Positions 1-5,553 of a stretch of 7,258 bases of DNA are shown piece after piece (position 1 is the first letter of the stretch; each line of letters opens with the position of its first letter). The notes beneath the pieces were generated by a model. That model had not been told where the DNA came from, did no database searches, and was given only the letters and a program-made list of their open reading frames with translations. Source of the stretch: Pseudomonadota bacterium (lineage in GTDB: Bacteria; Desulfobacterota; Syntrophobacteria; Syntrophobacterales; Syntrophobacteraceae); NCBI GenBank assembly GCA_023416335.1, contig JAEZHY010000117.1, forward strand, positions 1 to 7,258, in the 5' to 3' direction. A program made the position numbers and the translations under genes.

Positions 1-1
1 G

Positions 2-106
2 GTGATAGTAACCTATCTGACCCCGTTCGATCGGAGATCGGCTGAAAGGCTCGAACTGACAAAAAGGGTTAAAAAGCCGGTTCCCAGAGTTGTAACTGCT
101 CATTAA
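2..106 (+). CDS. Possible C-terminal tail of a convergent plus-strand gene (partial)
   Basis: A plus-strand frame is open from the left edge to a TAA at 104-106 (34 residues, ending VPRVVTAH). It has no start in the window. A hairpin with T-tract lies 25 bases downstream, as expected for the end of a transcription unit. The frame is short enough to be open by chance and shows no family motif, so it is a tentative call. Confidence 0.28.
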   Translation: MIVTYLTPFDRRSAERLELTKRVKKPVPRVVTAH

Positions 107-130
107 ATCAGATGTTCATGCGATAATCTT

Positions 131-163
131 CGGAGAAAATCGGCTTCGTGCCGGTTTTTTCCG
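131..163. terminator. Strong hairpin with A/T tracts, probable (bidirectional) terminator
   Basis: Arms 131-144 and 150-163 pair around the loop TTCGT (145-149). On the plus strand 12 of 14 pairs are Watson-Crick and two are G-T wobbles; the lower part of the stem is A-rich on one arm and T-rich on the other (TTTTTT at 155-160). The core CGGC/GCCG followed by a T run is terminator-like. On the minus strand the wobbles become A-C mismatches, so the plus-strand transcript folds better. It sits 27 bases beyond the last minus-strand gene and could also end that operon. Confidence 0.5.
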
Positions 164-189
164 GAGGTACTGTCTCCTGAGTTTGTGAA

Positions 190-420
190 TCACGACGGGT
201 GAATCGGGGCATTTGGAGAAGTTGTCCGTCGGTTCCTCAAAGCAGGCCACCCGGCAAACGCCAGGAAATATAAAAGGAACAGATTCACGCCCGGCACGAT
301 CGTCAGGATACTCAATGCTGGAGAAAACCCCGCCTTCGAGAAGATCTTCCAGAAAGGCACCACTATCAAAATTCCTATGGCAGCGATGATAAACATCTCG
401 TAGATTCCGATTCCGTACAT
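190..420 (-). CDS. Small two-pass membrane protein, unknown function
   Basis: This 76-residue protein has two hydrophobic segments, about 6-24 (IYEMFIIAAIGILIVVPFW) and 37-58 (SILTIVPGVNLFLLYFLAF), joined by the short loop KIFSKAGFSPAL, with a basic C-terminal tail. The layout (FWKIFSKAG loop, a VPxVNL core in helix 2 and a closing AGWPALR) is one I associate with small uncharacterised membrane proteins in many bacteria. I start it at the ATG at 418-420, with AAGGAAGG just upstream. The same frame continues to a GTG at 472-474, which would overlap the previous gene by ten bases and add 18 residues; its upstream sequence is a weaker ribosome site. It is the last gene of the run, followed by a hairpin at 131-163. 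Confidence 0.68.
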   Translation of the reverse strand: MYGIGIYEMFIIAAIGILIVVPFWKIFSKAGFSPALSILTIVPGVNLFLLYFLAFAGWPALRNRRTTSPNAPIHPS

Positions 421-423
421 CAC

Positions 424-431
424 CCTTCCTT
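424..431 (-). promoter_or_regulatory. Ribosome binding site fixing the start of the two-pass membrane protein
   Basis: AAGGAAGG on the minus strand, with its AAGGA core six bases before the ATG at 418-420. It favours the 76-residue form over the upstream GTG form. Confidence 0.5.
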
Positions 432-464
432 TCACAGGAAACCGAACCTGTTGAAGAACTCCCT

Positions 465-797
465 CTACTCCCACTGCACGTCGAAATCTACGCCTTCCAG
501 GTCATCTTTCCAAACTTCCATGGCATTTGAGACCCTTTCGCGAAAGAGCTGCTCCTCGGCACGCATGGCTCTGCGCTGCAGATAGAGGATCGGCCAGAAG
601 ATCGGAATCAGCATGAAAAGCAGCTGGACGAACCCCGCGGCCCTGTAGCTCGCCTTCAGTGCTTTGTATTCCGAGATCGAATTCTTGATGTACAAGATCT
701 TTGCCTTCCGGATCTCTCCGGGTGCAAGGCCGGCCAGGCCGGTGACAAACATCTGCAGCTTATCCTGCGAAAGTGAGTCCAGAAACTGTTTTGCCAT
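465..797 (-). CDS. Small single-pass membrane protein, unknown function
   Basis: I do not recognise a family for this 110-residue protein. It has an amphipathic, charged N-terminal half (residues 1-55), one predicted transmembrane helix at about 56-74 (GFVQLLFMLIPIFWPILYL), a basic patch right after it (QRRAMRAEEQ) and an acidic C-terminus (KDDLEGVDFDVQWE). The basic patch after the helix suggests the C-terminal side faces the cytoplasm. A purine-rich AGAGGA sits about eight bases before the ATG, and the gene follows the secreted two-cysteine gene after 15 bases. It is probably part of the same operon as the DUF2330 gene. Confidence 0.7.
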   Translation of the reverse strand: MAKQFLDSLSQDKLQMFVTGLAGLAPGEIRKAKILYIKNSISEYKALKASYRAAGFVQLLFMLIPIFWPILYLQRRAMRAEEQLFRERVSNAMEVWKDDLEGVDFDVQWE

Positions 798-812
798 AGG
801 AGAATCCTCTTC

Positions 813-1151
813 CTAAAAGACGTGCTCGGTCAGGGAAATGGGATTCCCGATGCGGAATTCCGAATCGGGCCTGATCCCGAGTTCTTTGAGCGTATAGGTG
901 AGGACCTCCCGCCTGGGCATTGCCTTGCAGGCATCCCGTTTGATTCGTTTGAAAAACAGAACGTCGCCTTCCAGCGTGAAATTGAAATAGCTCTTATCGG
1001 TGCAGCCGGAACTTGCGACGACTATCGAAACGGTCTTAGCCTCGGCGTCCATCGCAATACCGTACAGGATATCCGATTTCTCCGCGCGCGCATCGGACCG
1101 TACAAAAAAGATCGAAACAGCGGCGAATAACAGTACTATAACAGTTCTCAT
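813..1151 (-). CDS. Small secreted two-cysteine protein, unknown function
   Basis: The 112-residue protein has a clear signal peptide: hydrophobic residues 4-16 and an ARA-type cleavage site at 21-23, giving a mature protein of about 89 residues. The mature part has only two cysteines, Cys50 in SSGCTDKSYF and Cys75 in RDACKAMP, which would suit one disulfide in the periplasm. The pattern GCTDxxxFxF, then a strand, then DxCKA, then a Y-T strand is one I associate with uncharacterised small secreted proteins, not with a named function. GGGGGAG lies five bases before the ATG, and the gene begins nine bases after the DUF2330 stop, so the two are probably cotranslated. The shared export route and tight spacing suggest a joint envelope role with DUF2330; this is inference. 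Confidence 0.75.
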   Translation of the reverse strand: MRTVIVLLFAAVSIFFVRSDARAEKSDILYGIAMDAEAKTVSIVVASSGCTDKSYFNFTLEGDVLFFKRIKRDACKAMPRREVLTYTLKELGIRPDSEFRIGNPISLTEHVF

Positions 1152-1160
1152 GTCTCCCCC

Positions 1161-2633
1161 TCACTTTTCCGCCAACTTGAGTTTTCCATTCTCAAGTTTG
1201 TAAACTTCCGTTGTTCCGCCTTTATGCACTATCCGGACTATGGCGCCATCTATCGAAAAGCCCTGGATATCGCCGGATCGCAGCAGAATGGAACCGGCCC
1301 GCTCCAGTTTCGGCCTTTCACCAGGTTTGGCATGCTTTGACTCGAATACCGTCAGCTCACACCCCTGCCCTTTCCTGTCTGTCCTGGACAGGACGGCAGT
1401 ATAGGAGACGAAGTCCCTGGTTAGATTACCGAGTGCAATACGGCTGATTTCGACTCGAACATTCTTGCCCTTGTAAAGACCGTCACGGAACTTGACCCGC
1501 CGCCCGACCGATTCAATGTGAAAAGTGCCGTTGACCAGTTGATCCGTCAGGTATTTCTTACGGGTTTGAACGTTCTCGGCGTTTAGAATGGGGTCCAGCC
1601 TTCCCAACCTCCGCAAATCCCATCCAGCGGGAAAGTCATCCCCGCCTCCCTGTACCGTTCCATCGGCATGATAGAGATTTGGATCGTAGTGCGCCAGCAT
1701 GAATGAGTTCAGGTCCTGTTTGAACTGAAGTCGCCCCGAGTAGGACGCGGCCTGCAGCACGATCGGCATTTCCTCGAAAAATCCGGCGGCCCCGGGATAG
1801 ATCCTGTCCGCTTCCTCCGATTTCACCACGGCAATGCTGCTGAATTTGAAATGCCCCCGGGGCCAGGACTTTTCCGGAGAGAACATGAAGTCGGAATTGA
1901 ACGGCGGTTCCACACCGTCTATCGCCAGGAAGAAAAGCTGGATTTGTCCCTCGCCGCCAATCGTGTTGCTGGTTCTCAGAGGATAGTATGCCTTTTTGCT
2001 TTCGAAACGAAATGCAACCGGGGCAACCGACTTGTCGTCGTTGTCGACCGTCACGAAATCAAAGACAAAATAGACGATGCCGTCTTTGACGTACTCTGCC
2101 GCGGTCCCGGCAACCCGGGCCAATTCGGGGCCGTTACTGAGCCCCTTCTTGTCCTTGAAGTAGTTCCGGACCCACCGGCTGAAATGTTCTGCATCGTTGA
2201 TTTTCACGACAGTGACATCGTGAGCCCCGAGCTTCGCCCTCGACACGACTTCCGCAACGGGCAGGTTCCTGGAACCGGATCCGCCCTTGGTATGATGAAC
2301 GGTGATGTACTGAAGCTTCTTTGCGTCAACCAGCTTTCCAATTTCATGAAGCGCGTTTTCCGGCGCCAGGCTGACCTTCGGCTCAGAGGGAAACGGAATG
2401 AACCGCATGATCTCGGTTTTGGAAGATGCCTTGAGATCGGTTTCCAGGATCAGAATTTCTTCCGACCCATTATGGAGGACGATCGCCTTTTGAGCAGGCT
2501 CGGAGACCGTAACATTTTCGCGGTTCAGGTAAATGGCTCCCATATCGGCGAACAGAGGACTGCACAGGGACAGGCTGAACATCAGTAGACACGCTGCAAA
2601 CGTTGCGATTCTTTTTGAAACTTCAATTCTCAT
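1161..2633 (-). CDS. Secreted DUF2330-family protein with C-terminal beta-rich domain
   Basis: This 490-residue exported protein has a signal peptide (basic MRIEVSKR, hydrophobic core to about 26, cleavage likely after LFA at 29). Residues about 30-300 match DUF2330: the opening VTVSEPAQKAIVLHNGSEEI, ETDLKASSKTEIMRFIPFPS with the PFPSEP turn at about 80-85, LGAHDVTVVKI (135-145), WVRNYF (154-159), VYFVFDFVTV (187-196) and AYYPLR (215-220). The family is found in bacteria and archaea and has no settled biochemical role. Residues about 355-490 form an added beta-rich domain with NGTF, a K-x-x-DGLY turn and a closing GFSIDGAIVRIVH, resembling a repeated module in other secreted bacterial proteins. 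I start it at the ATG at 2631-2633, with GGAG six bases upstream and an intact signal peptide; a longer frame reaches 2672 but would overlap the PrcB-like gene and place 13 residues before the signal peptide. Confidence 0.85.
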   Translation of the reverse strand: MRIEVSKRIATFAACLLMFSLSLCSPLFADMGAIYLNRENVTVSEPAQKAIVLHNGSEEILILETDLKASSKTEIMRFIPFPSEPKVSLAPENALHEIGKLVDAKKLQYITVHHTKGGSGSRNLPVAEVVSRAKLGAHDVTVVKINDAEHFSRWVRNYFKDKKGLSNGPELARVAGTAAEYVKDGIVYFVFDFVTVDNDDKSVAPVAFRFESKKAYYPLRTSNTIGGEGQIQLFFLAIDGVEPPFNSDFMFSPEKSWPRGHFKFSSIAVVKSEEADRIYPGAAGFFEEMPIVLQAASYSGRLQFKQDLNSFMLAHYDPNLYHADGTVQGGGDDFPAGWDLRRLGRLDPILNAENVQTRKKYLTDQLVNGTFHIESVGRRVKFRDGLYKGKNVRVEISRIALGNLTRDFVSYTAVLSRTDRKGQGCELTVFESKHAKPGERPKLERAGSILLRSGDIQGFSIDGAIVRIVHKGGTTEVYKLENGKLKLAEK

Positions 2634-2639
2634 CCGACA

Positions 2640-2643
2640 CTCC
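2640..2643 (-). promoter_or_regulatory. Ribosome binding site fixing the DUF2330 start
   Basis: GGAG on the minus strand, six bases before the ATG at 2631-2633. It supports the start that places the signal peptide directly at the N-terminus. Confidence 0.5.
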
Positions 2644-2649
2644 GATTGG

Positions 2650-3240
2650 CTATTTATCCAACTTCTCATCAAAACCGTTCCTGGGCGGTATCTGCGGCTT
2701 CCCAGCCTGCTCGAGCTTCATGGAGAAGCCTTTCTTTTTCTCCACTAACCGCATTTTATACTGGCCCCTGCTGCCATATTGCCTGAATGCCCCTTTTTTG
2801 CCGTCGTCCATCAACTCCACCCTGAGGTCCACCAGGCTATAAGGGATGACGATTATAGATCCCGACGTGTAAGGTTCGCCAAAGCCGATGTGATACCACC
2901 ACCCGGGATAGTGGCCGAGAAAGACACAGGCCGCGGCGTATCGTTTGAAATTCACTGGAGGAGATTTTTTTCCAAATGCTTTTTTCCAGAGCGCTTTCCA
3001 CTCTTCCTGAGTGCTTACGATTCCGGCATACGGTTTTACCAGATCGGACTGATTGCCTTCCCATTCCGTAACGCTCTTTTTTGGTGAGGGTTCCCCGGCA
3101 GCGGCTTCAGCCGGTTTGGGAAAGCCTCCGGACAGGAAAGCCAGGCAACACAGGAAAATAAGTGTGACGAGTATGGGCAAGAGCAAAACCCCGACCTTTG
3201 CCCCCGGAATTCCATCGCGCGAAAACAATCCTTTAGCCAT
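2650..3240 (-). CDS. PrcB-like exported or membrane-anchored protein
   Basis: The 196-residue protein has a positively charged N-terminus, a long hydrophobic segment at about 15-38 (KVGVLLLPILVTLIFLCCLA) and an Ala-rich stretch AEAAAG near 44-49 that could be a signal peptidase site. It is therefore exported or anchored with its C-terminus outside. Residues 75-180 follow the layout of the PrcB-type domain: an opening helix (TQEEWKALWKKAFG), then VNFKRYAAACVFLGHYPGWW (96-115) where the family has a F-x-K-x-x-x-x-x-LG-x-x-P-x-G-G strand-turn, then strands ending in YKMRLVEKKKG. The family's GGY turn is GWWY here. Known PrcB-like proteins are poorly characterised and associated with surface protease complexes; no protease is seen nearby, so the role is unknown. 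GGAGGAGAGGA directly precedes the ATG. It opens the left group of genes after a 64-base spacer and is 16 bases from the DUF2330 gene. Confidence 0.6.
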   Translation of the reverse strand: MAKGLFSRDGIPGAKVGVLLLPILVTLIFLCCLAFLSGGFPKPAEAAAGEPSPKKSVTEWEGNQSDLVKPYAGIVSTQEEWKALWKKAFGKKSPPVNFKRYAAACVFLGHYPGWWYHIGFGEPYTSGSIIVIPYSLVDLRVELMDDGKKGAFRQYGSRGQYKMRLVEKKKGFSMKLEQAGKPQIPPRNGFDEKLDK

Positions 3241-3304
3241 TCCTCTCCTCCCCGCTCACGCAGACGTTTACTCCTGTTAGACAATGATAACGGGAAAAGG
3301 TTCC

Positions 3305-4567
3305 TCAAAAATTTACATACAGGGTGACCTTCGTGAGTCCATCCCCCGGCACGAACATCAACGAGAGCGTATAGGGCAGGACCTCCACCGCCCTGCCCTC
3401 CCGAAGTTCAAGCGTCCCGGGAAGTACAGGCACAACCGATCCCGCCGGATGGAGAATTTCGTCCATCGTCCCCATTATTTCCTCTATTTTGAATTTCCGC
3501 TCGAACCCGTCCCGCAGGTTTAAATGGACCTTGATTCCCGATTTCGCGCCGGGTTCCAGCGGGTGGTACAGGCTGGCAATGCCCAGATTTCTGCCCGGAT
3601 GCGGTCGATTCCGCTCGAGCCACAGGAGGGCCTCGATGACCGGCGTACCCTGTGCAAGTACGTCCTCCACGTCTAAAATCTCTCGCAGGGTCTCGGTATT
3701 GAGTCCGTCGAACATGACATAAGTTTTGAGAATGGGAGGCTTGCAGATGTCGAATGTATGCCCGATAAGCTCAGGCTGGGAAAAAGAGCCGAAAGCGTCC
3801 CTGAAATTCGACAGGCGCCCGCATTCTCCGCCGACGGCTTCGAGAACTTCGGCGCTTCTGTCCCAAAGTTCCTCTTTGGTCTCAGTATTTCCGAGGTTCC
3901 AGTATGCCGATATCTCCTCACCGCCGGGAAGATAATCGATTGCCGGGTGCAGATACTTGACTCTCGGGTTCCTGAACCGGGACGGATTGTCGAACACCAG
4001 TTCGTTTATGCGGTCGAAAAGATCCGTTCTGCATTTCAAATGCTTCCCGAATGTCTGCCGCACGAACCGGATGTTTTCCCAGGGAGTGCACAGCGGGTCC
4101 CTGCAGTCGAGAGCGAGGCGCACGCCCCTTCGGGAATTGCCAAGCAGATCGAGGCAGAGCGAAGGCCTGCTCGGGAAGTAATCCTCCGGTGCATCGAGGG
4201 GCTGCCTCAAGACAGGACCGGACCAGGAAAGGATTCCGTTGCGGACCTGTGGCCAGATGTCGGAACAGGAGAGATGACCGCAGACTGCTTCGAAGATTTC
4301 GAGGAAAAAATCTTCCGCTTCCGTATTTGGGGACTGCCCTTTCCCCAAGTATTCCGGAACCATCACCCTCGAAGCGATGAGCCCTTTTACCCATGTCATA
4401 ATCTCCGGGAAATTGTCCGAAGATATGAGCGGCGCAAGCTGAAGACGGCCGCTTCCGACAGCTTCGTACTGGTTGGGGTCCAGATCGATGCGTTCGTTAT
4501 TCGGGCCGATGAGGCACGCTTGGGAGTCATCCCGAACCTGCCAGCGGGGAGAAAGCAGCCAGTCCAT
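3305..4567 (-). CDS. Putative ABBA/DMATS-like prenyltransferase with N-terminal RRE-like region
   Basis: This 420-residue protein has no unmistakable signature, but its pattern resembles aromatic prenyltransferases of the ABBA fold (dimethylallyltryptophan-synthase type). Those proteins repeat strands carrying Lys/Arg-x-Tyr residues that bind the diphosphate. Here are GVRLALDCRDP (R150), FDICKPPILKTYVMFD (K281, Y283), IASLYHPLEPGAKSGIKVHL (K346, H348), and the final LTKVTLYVNF (K413, Y417). The spacing and the FD...KxY / xxDxxxP..xxxKxY order match the DMATS family as I remember it, and the length is typical. The Glu that activates indole in DMATS is not obvious, so catalytic activity is unsure. 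Residues 1-75 look like a separate domain: a strand pair (SPRWQVRDDSQACLI), helices and a final RVMVPE, similar in plan to RRE winged helices. The start is supported by GAGAGGAG seven bases upstream; the gene begins 14 bases after the methyltransferase. It could instead be an unrelated alpha/beta enzyme. Confidence 0.5.
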   Translation of the reverse strand: MDWLLSPRWQVRDDSQACLIGPNNERIDLDPNQYEAVGSGRLQLAPLISSDNFPEIMTWVKGLIASRVMVPEYLGKGQSPNTEAEDFFLEIFEAVCGHLSCSDIWPQVRNGILSWSGPVLRQPLDAPEDYFPSRPSLCLDLLGNSRRGVRLALDCRDPLCTPWENIRFVRQTFGKHLKCRTDLFDRINELVFDNPSRFRNPRVKYLHPAIDYLPGGEEISAYWNLGNTETKEELWDRSAEVLEAVGGECGRLSNFRDAFGSFSQPELIGHTFDICKPPILKTYVMFDGLNTETLREILDVEDVLAQGTPVIEALLWLERNRPHPGRNLGIASLYHPLEPGAKSGIKVHLNLRDGFERKFKIEEIMGTMDEILHPAGSVVPVLPGTLELREGRAVEVLPYTLSLMFVPGDGLTKVTLYVNF

Positions 4568-4574
4568 GGCGACA

Positions 4575-4582
4575 CTCCTCTC
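4575..4582 (-). promoter_or_regulatory. Ribosome binding site of the prenyltransferase-like gene, touching the methyltransferase stop
   Basis: GAGAGGAG on the minus strand, seven bases before the ATG at 4565-4567. Its first base is the last base of the methyltransferase TAG stop, so terminating ribosomes can reinitiate here. Confidence 0.6.
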
Positions 4583-5553
4583 TATGAAGATCGATCGATG
4601 GGCGGAAGATAGATGCTCGTTCCACCAGGATAGATGCTCTCCGCATAAAGGGGCAGCACTGCAAGAGGGACTTCGAAGTTCGTAACCTTGCCCCGGGCAG
4701 CCGTTATCACTTTCACGAAATGAACCGTAGGGTATTTCGAAAGGAGTTCTTTCACCATTCGGGTGAGCAGATCACGCCTTCCCGCGATATCCAGGTCGTA
4801 GCCGATGCCGCCTATTATCGTGTGAAGAGAAGGGAAGGCATTGCCGACCGAATCGGGGCGAAGGAAAGAGAATCCTTCAAAAGGATCGAAATCGAAACTG
4901 ATGAAGCTGGTTTCGAAAAAAGAGATGCCGGGAAGGATACGGACGGTGAGTCCTTCCTTTTCTGCGAGTTGCAGCAGTACGCTTACCGGATGGCATCCGA
5001 CACGTGCATTGCCGTACAGGGCGAAGACCAGCCCTTTTTGTTTCTTGCATGCCTGCAGAACATCATGTGCGATATTTTCGAGCATCGTCTTTCGAGGGAC
5101 CCCATCCCGGTCGAAATGAAACTCCAGGGATCTCACCCGCGGATTAATCGTTCGAAGTGCGTCGATCCGGGGCGGAGGATCGAACGCAAGCACCTCGGAG
5201 GCATCGCGGAGCACAGCCAGGGCGGCAAGCGAGCAATCGGAGGCGGGATTCATCCCGTAGCCCAGAATGACTATGTCTTCCTGAAATCCCGCCTCATTCA
5301 ATTCGGATTCGGCAACTATCAGGCGCTGATCGAGCAATCCGGCAAGAGAAGCTGCAGGATCGCAACAGCCGATTTTGTTCAAGCCATTCAAGATTTCCGG
5401 TTCCGAGTAGAAACCTTCCAGGCTTTCCAGCCAGAGCGCGAGAGGCTTGTCTATCTCTCCCTGTCTGTCGGTCGGAACCGAGTAATATAGAGCCTCGGGG
5501 CCCGAGCCAATCGTCAATGCCGTAAACGGGGCACGTATGTACTGCGTACTCAT
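4582..5553 (-). CDS. Borosin-like SAM methyltransferase (tetrapyrrole methylase superfamily) with N-terminal RRE-like domain
   Basis: The 323-residue protein has two parts. Residues about 8-85 have a short strand region, then helices in a pattern typical of PqqD/RRE winged-helix domains (IDKPLALWLESLEGFYSEPE, later LAGLLDQRLIV). Residues about 92-300 look like a tetrapyrrole-methylase fold (PF00590): the SAM loop DIVILGYGMNPASD at 93-106, the central ALYGNARVGCHP at 178-189, LPGISFFETSF at 207-217, and the end SIYLPP at 313-318. From memory, the central motifs match borosin peptide N-methyltransferases (YGHPGV, EGxxxxxLPGISAED, then DP) better than cobalamin-pathway enzymes. The Tyr residues I recall as catalytic in OphMA seem replaced (HFDRDGVPRKTM, 146-157), so the methyl acceptor may differ. 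I start it at the ATG at 5551-5553: it forms an ATGA overlap with the previous stop and has GGGGGAAG eight bases upstream. A longer open frame to 5628 would overlap the radical SAM gene by 79 bases. A role in peptide methylation is inferred. Confidence 0.82.
   Translation of the reverse strand: MSTQYIRAPFTALTIGSGPEALYYSVPTDRQGEIDKPLALWLESLEGFYSEPEILNGLNKIGCCDPAASLAGLLDQRLIVAESELNEAGFQEDIVILGYGMNPASDCSLAALAVLRDASEVLAFDPPPRIDALRTINPRVRSLEFHFDRDGVPRKTMLENIAHDVLQACKKQKGLVFALYGNARVGCHPVSVLLQLAEKEGLTVRILPGISFFETSFISFDFDPFEGFSFLRPDSVGNAFPSLHTIIGGIGYDLDIAGRRDLLTRMVKELLSKYPTVHFVKVITAARGKVTNFEVPLAVLPLYAESIYPGGTSIYLPPIDRSS

Noticed and set aside
465..1151. The two small genes considered as RiPP precursors
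   Set aside because: One has a signal peptide and a folded two-cysteine mature part, the other a transmembrane helix. Neither has a leader/core layout, and they lie far downstream of the modifying enzymes.
1851..2588. Plus-strand open frame of 245 codons
   Set aside because: It is antisense to the DUF2330 core, which carries clear family motifs and a signal peptide.
3241..3304. Possible promoter in the 64-base spacer (TTGAGG and TATCAT on the minus strand)
   Set aside because: The boxes are only 13 bases apart and the first overlaps the preceding stop codon. Other pairings are weaker, so I do not annotate a promoter; read-through from the upstream operon is equally possible.
3758..4612. Long plus-strand open frame of 284 codons
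   Set aside because: It lies antisense to the 420-residue prenyltransferase-like gene, has no family pattern, and the minus strand has a good ribosome site and operon context. It is a codon-bias shadow.
4720..5490. Plus-strand open frame of 256 codons
   Set aside because: It is fully antisense to the methyltransferase, whose motifs are recognisable; its product is low in hydrophobic structure and rich in Arg/Lys/Gln as shadows are.
5491..5510. Palindrome-like CTCGGGGCCCGAG in the methyltransferase gene
   Set aside because: It sits inside conserved coding sequence near the N-terminus with no T-tract; a chance GC-rich inverted repeat is sufficient explanation.
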